Shown: one piece after another, positions 32,977 through 34,491 of the stretch
Layout: every line of letters begins with the position of its first letter
How positions within the stretch are numbered: the first letter of the stretch is position 1
Origin: Thioalkalivibrio sulfidiphilus
GTDB lineage: Bacteria; Pseudomonadota; Gammaproteobacteria; Ectothiorhodospirales; Ectothiorhodospiraceae
Assembly (NCBI RefSeq): GCF_000377945.1
Contig: NZ_KB898953.1
Span: forward strand, 1 to 34,491
DNA: 34,491 bases
Reading direction: 5' to 3'
Made by a program: the position numbers and the translations under genes
Notes under the pieces: model-generated
What the model was told of the DNA's origin: nothing
What the model saw: the letters and a program-made list of their open reading frames with translations, nothing else
Database searches by the model: none

Positions 32977-34146
32977 ATGCCCCCATTGTCGCACCCGCCC
33001 AAACCCATCCAGGTCATGCACATCGCCTCCGGCGATCGCTGGGCCGGCGCCGAGGTACAACTCTGGACCCTGCTGCGCCACCTCAACAAGCGCGACGATG
33101 TCCGGGCGCGGGCAGTACTCATGAACGAGGGCGAAACGGCCGATCGATTGCGCGAAGCCGGAATCCCCGTGGATGTCCTGGACGAAACTCAACTGAACGC
33201 CTTCCAGATCCTGATGGGCCTGCGCAACTTAATGCGCCAGCATCAGCCGGACATCATCCATACCCATCGCCAGAAGGAGAATATCCTCGGCAGCATTGCA
33301 AACACCACCACGCTGCGCAGACCGTCCGTCCGCACCACACACGGCGCACCTGAATTCAACCACCCCTGGAGCAAACCCCACAAACGCCTGATCGCCTGGC
33401 TGGACTGGGCCTGCGGACGCTATCTGCAGGACCGAGTCATCGCCGTATCCCAGGACCTTGGGAGACAACTCGAAGCAAGCTACCCGACCAGCAAGATTGC
33501 CGTGATTGAAAACGGCGTGGACATCGACACAGTCCTCGACCTGGCGCAGGAGACGCCGGATTTCCGCCAGGATCAGCCATCACACAAACACATAGGCATC
33601 GTCGGACGGCTGGAAAGTGTTAAAAGAATCGACATCTTCCTGCACATAGCTGAGCACCTGCTGGAACAGGATCTTCCCTGGCCCCTCTCCTTCCACGTTT
33701 TTGGCGACGGCAGCCTGCGCAGCGAGCTGGAAAATCTCTCGACACACCTCGGTATTGCCGACTCAGTCCGCTTCCACGGTCATCGAAATGACATTGCCGC
33801 GTGTATAGATAAACTCGACGTATTGGTTATATGCTCTGACCACGAAGGCCTGCCCATGACCCTGCTCGAGGCCATGACACTGCGAACACCTGTCGTCGCT
33901 CACGACATCGGTGGACTCGCCGAGGCACTGGCGGAAGAGCATGGAGGCCTGCTGAACGCGGATCATACGGCGGATGCCTATGCAGAAGCTGTTCTTAGCC
34001 TATTGAAAGACAGCTCCCTCAAACAGAAAATACAGTCAAATGGATTTGAGCGTGTAAAGAGAAGATACTCAGCACCAACAAATGCAGAACGTGTAAAGAC
34101 CTTGTACCAGAAAACTAAAGCCCCGCTGAACCGATTAGCGACCTAA
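32977..34146 (+). CDS. Glycosyltransferase family 4
   Basis: A 389-residue GT-B enzyme. The N-terminus has VMHIASGDRWAGAEVQLWTLLRHL and DIIHTHRQKENILGSIA. The C-terminal domain has IVGRLESVKRIDIFLHIA and VICSDHEGLPMTLLEAMTLRTPVVAHDIGG (EX7E). The ATG at 32977 has no ribosome site; the ATG at 33016 (AGGTC before it) would trim 13 residues and is also plausible. The gene stands divergent to the GT2/aminotransferase pair and is followed by an insertion sequence about 75 bases downstream. Confidence 0.88.
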   Translation: MPPLSHPPKPIQVMHIASGDRWAGAEVQLWTLLRHLNKRDDVRARAVLMNEGETADRLREAGIPVDVLDETQLNAFQILMGLRNLMRQHQPDIIHTHRQKENILGSIANTTTLRRPSVRTTHGAPEFNHPWSKPHKRLIAWLDWACGRYLQDRVIAVSQDLGRQLEASYPTSKIAVIENGVDIDTVLDLAQETPDFRQDQPSHKHIGIVGRLESVKRIDIFLHIAEHLLEQDLPWPLSFHVFGDGSLRSELENLSTHLGIADSVRFHGHRNDIAACIDKLDVLVICSDHEGLPMTLLEAMTLRTPVVAHDIGGLAEALAEEHGGLLNADHTADAYAEAVLSLLKDSSLKQKIQSNGFERVKRRYSAPTNAERVKTLYQKTKAPLNRLAT

Positions 34147-34253
34147 GGCTACCAAACCAACAACGCAATCAGGACATCTCGTCTAGCAGATCCCGGTTTT
34201 TGATGCGCCATGAACACTAGTGTCCGGTTAACTCTGATGCATATTCGCATAAC

Positions 34254-34277
34254 AATATGACTTTTAGTCATATTTTT
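34254..34277 (+). terminator. Hairpin terminator inside the IS leader
   Basis: A perfect 9-base stem, AATATGACT (34254-34262) and AGTCATATT (34266-34274), around a TTT loop, followed by further T bases. Placed between the IS end and the transposase, it would stop read-through from outside promoters. Confidence 0.5.
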
Positions 34278-34356
34278 CTGAAAATTGGTGGTGTCGACTT
34301 GAGCGCGAGGTCGTGTTCAAGGGATCGTACAAGGGGTATTCCATCGAGGACCCCCT

Positions 34357-34491
34357 ATGTACACCGGAAAGACCTTGTTCGCGCAGTTGATGGACTTTCT
34401 GCCTTGGACGACTTTCGCCCGCATCGTCACACGCTATGGCGGAGATCACCGCGTCAGGACATTTCCTTGTACCGAACACTTTCGCATCCTG
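34357..34491 (+). CDS. IS4-family transposase, N-terminal part (DUF4372)
   Basis: The 45 codons in the window read MYTGKTLFAQLMDFLPWTTF, then ARIVTRYGGDHRVRTFPCTEHFRIL. This is the well-known DUF4372 N-terminal domain of a group of IS4 transposases. The catalytic DDE region is beyond the right edge. The ATG at 34357 matches family starts. Confidence 0.88.
   Translation, partial: MYTGKTLFAQLMDFLPWTTFARIVTRYGGDHRVRTFPCTEHFRIL

Larger units (their letters stand above)
34219..34491 (+). mobile_element. IS4-family insertion sequence, left end (runs off the window)
   Basis: The element probably starts near 34219 with TAGTGTCCGGTTAACTC, which looks like a terminal inverted repeat end. A leader of about 135 bases leads to the transposase start at 34357. 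The right end is outside the window, so the boundary and any target duplication cannot be confirmed. Confidence 0.7.

Overview
The window looks like a chromosomal segment of a high-GC gammaproteobacterium. The left edge carries tRNA-Tyr, tRNA-Gly, tRNA-Thr and the start of tuf in the order typical of the gammaproteobacterial tufB operon. Gene content (PrsR-type regulator, VanZ, MNT/HEPN pairs) and the dense intergenic repeats suggest a Thioalkalivibrio-like member of the Chromatiales; that placement is inference, not a database match.

Layout. 1-974: tRNA-tuf operon on the minus strand with a clear sigma70 promoter. 1146-4905: three nucleotide-sugar genes on the plus strand (UDP-glucose dehydrogenase, UDP-glucose 4-epimerase, dTDP-glucose 4,6-dehydratase). 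5058-6410: VanZ-like membrane protein. 6750-9159: small toxin-antitoxin type modules (PIN/Phd, MNT/HEPN, a DUF433 antitoxin with a decapitated toxin remnant) lying in mosaic repeats. 9600-10967: PrsR-type sigma54-dependent response regulator. 11430-12162: a c-di-GMP-I riboswitch followed by a small lipoprotein. 12566-15010: aldo/keto reductase and ATP-grasp enzyme. 15670-16451: second MNT/HEPN pair. 16802-34146: exopolysaccharide genes. These comprise a minus-strand glycosyltransferase, tyrosine phosphatase and deacetylase; a divergent plus-strand SGNH-like protein, MBOAT O-acyltransferase and second deacetylase; an AT-rich part with a secreted beta-helix protein, glycosyltransferase and asparagine synthase-like amidotransferase; and further glycosyltransferases plus a DegT-family aminotransferase. 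The right edge is the start of an IS4-family insertion sequence.

How it works together (inference). The left genes make activated sugars. The right genes build and decorate an extracellular polysaccharide by glycosyl transfer, amination, amidotransfer, O-acetylation and deacetylation. Control appears to involve a PrsR-like sigma54 activator, c-di-GMP through the riboswitch, and a low-molecular-weight tyrosine phosphatase. No exosortase, Wzx/Wzy, Wzc or PrsK is in the window.

The most unusual structure is a family of long-hairpin intergenic repeats of about 85-100 bp. They occupy most gaps between 2.5 and 16.8 kb, are nested and tandemly amplified in places, and are absent from the 17-34 kb polysaccharide block, which is also more AT-rich in its centre.
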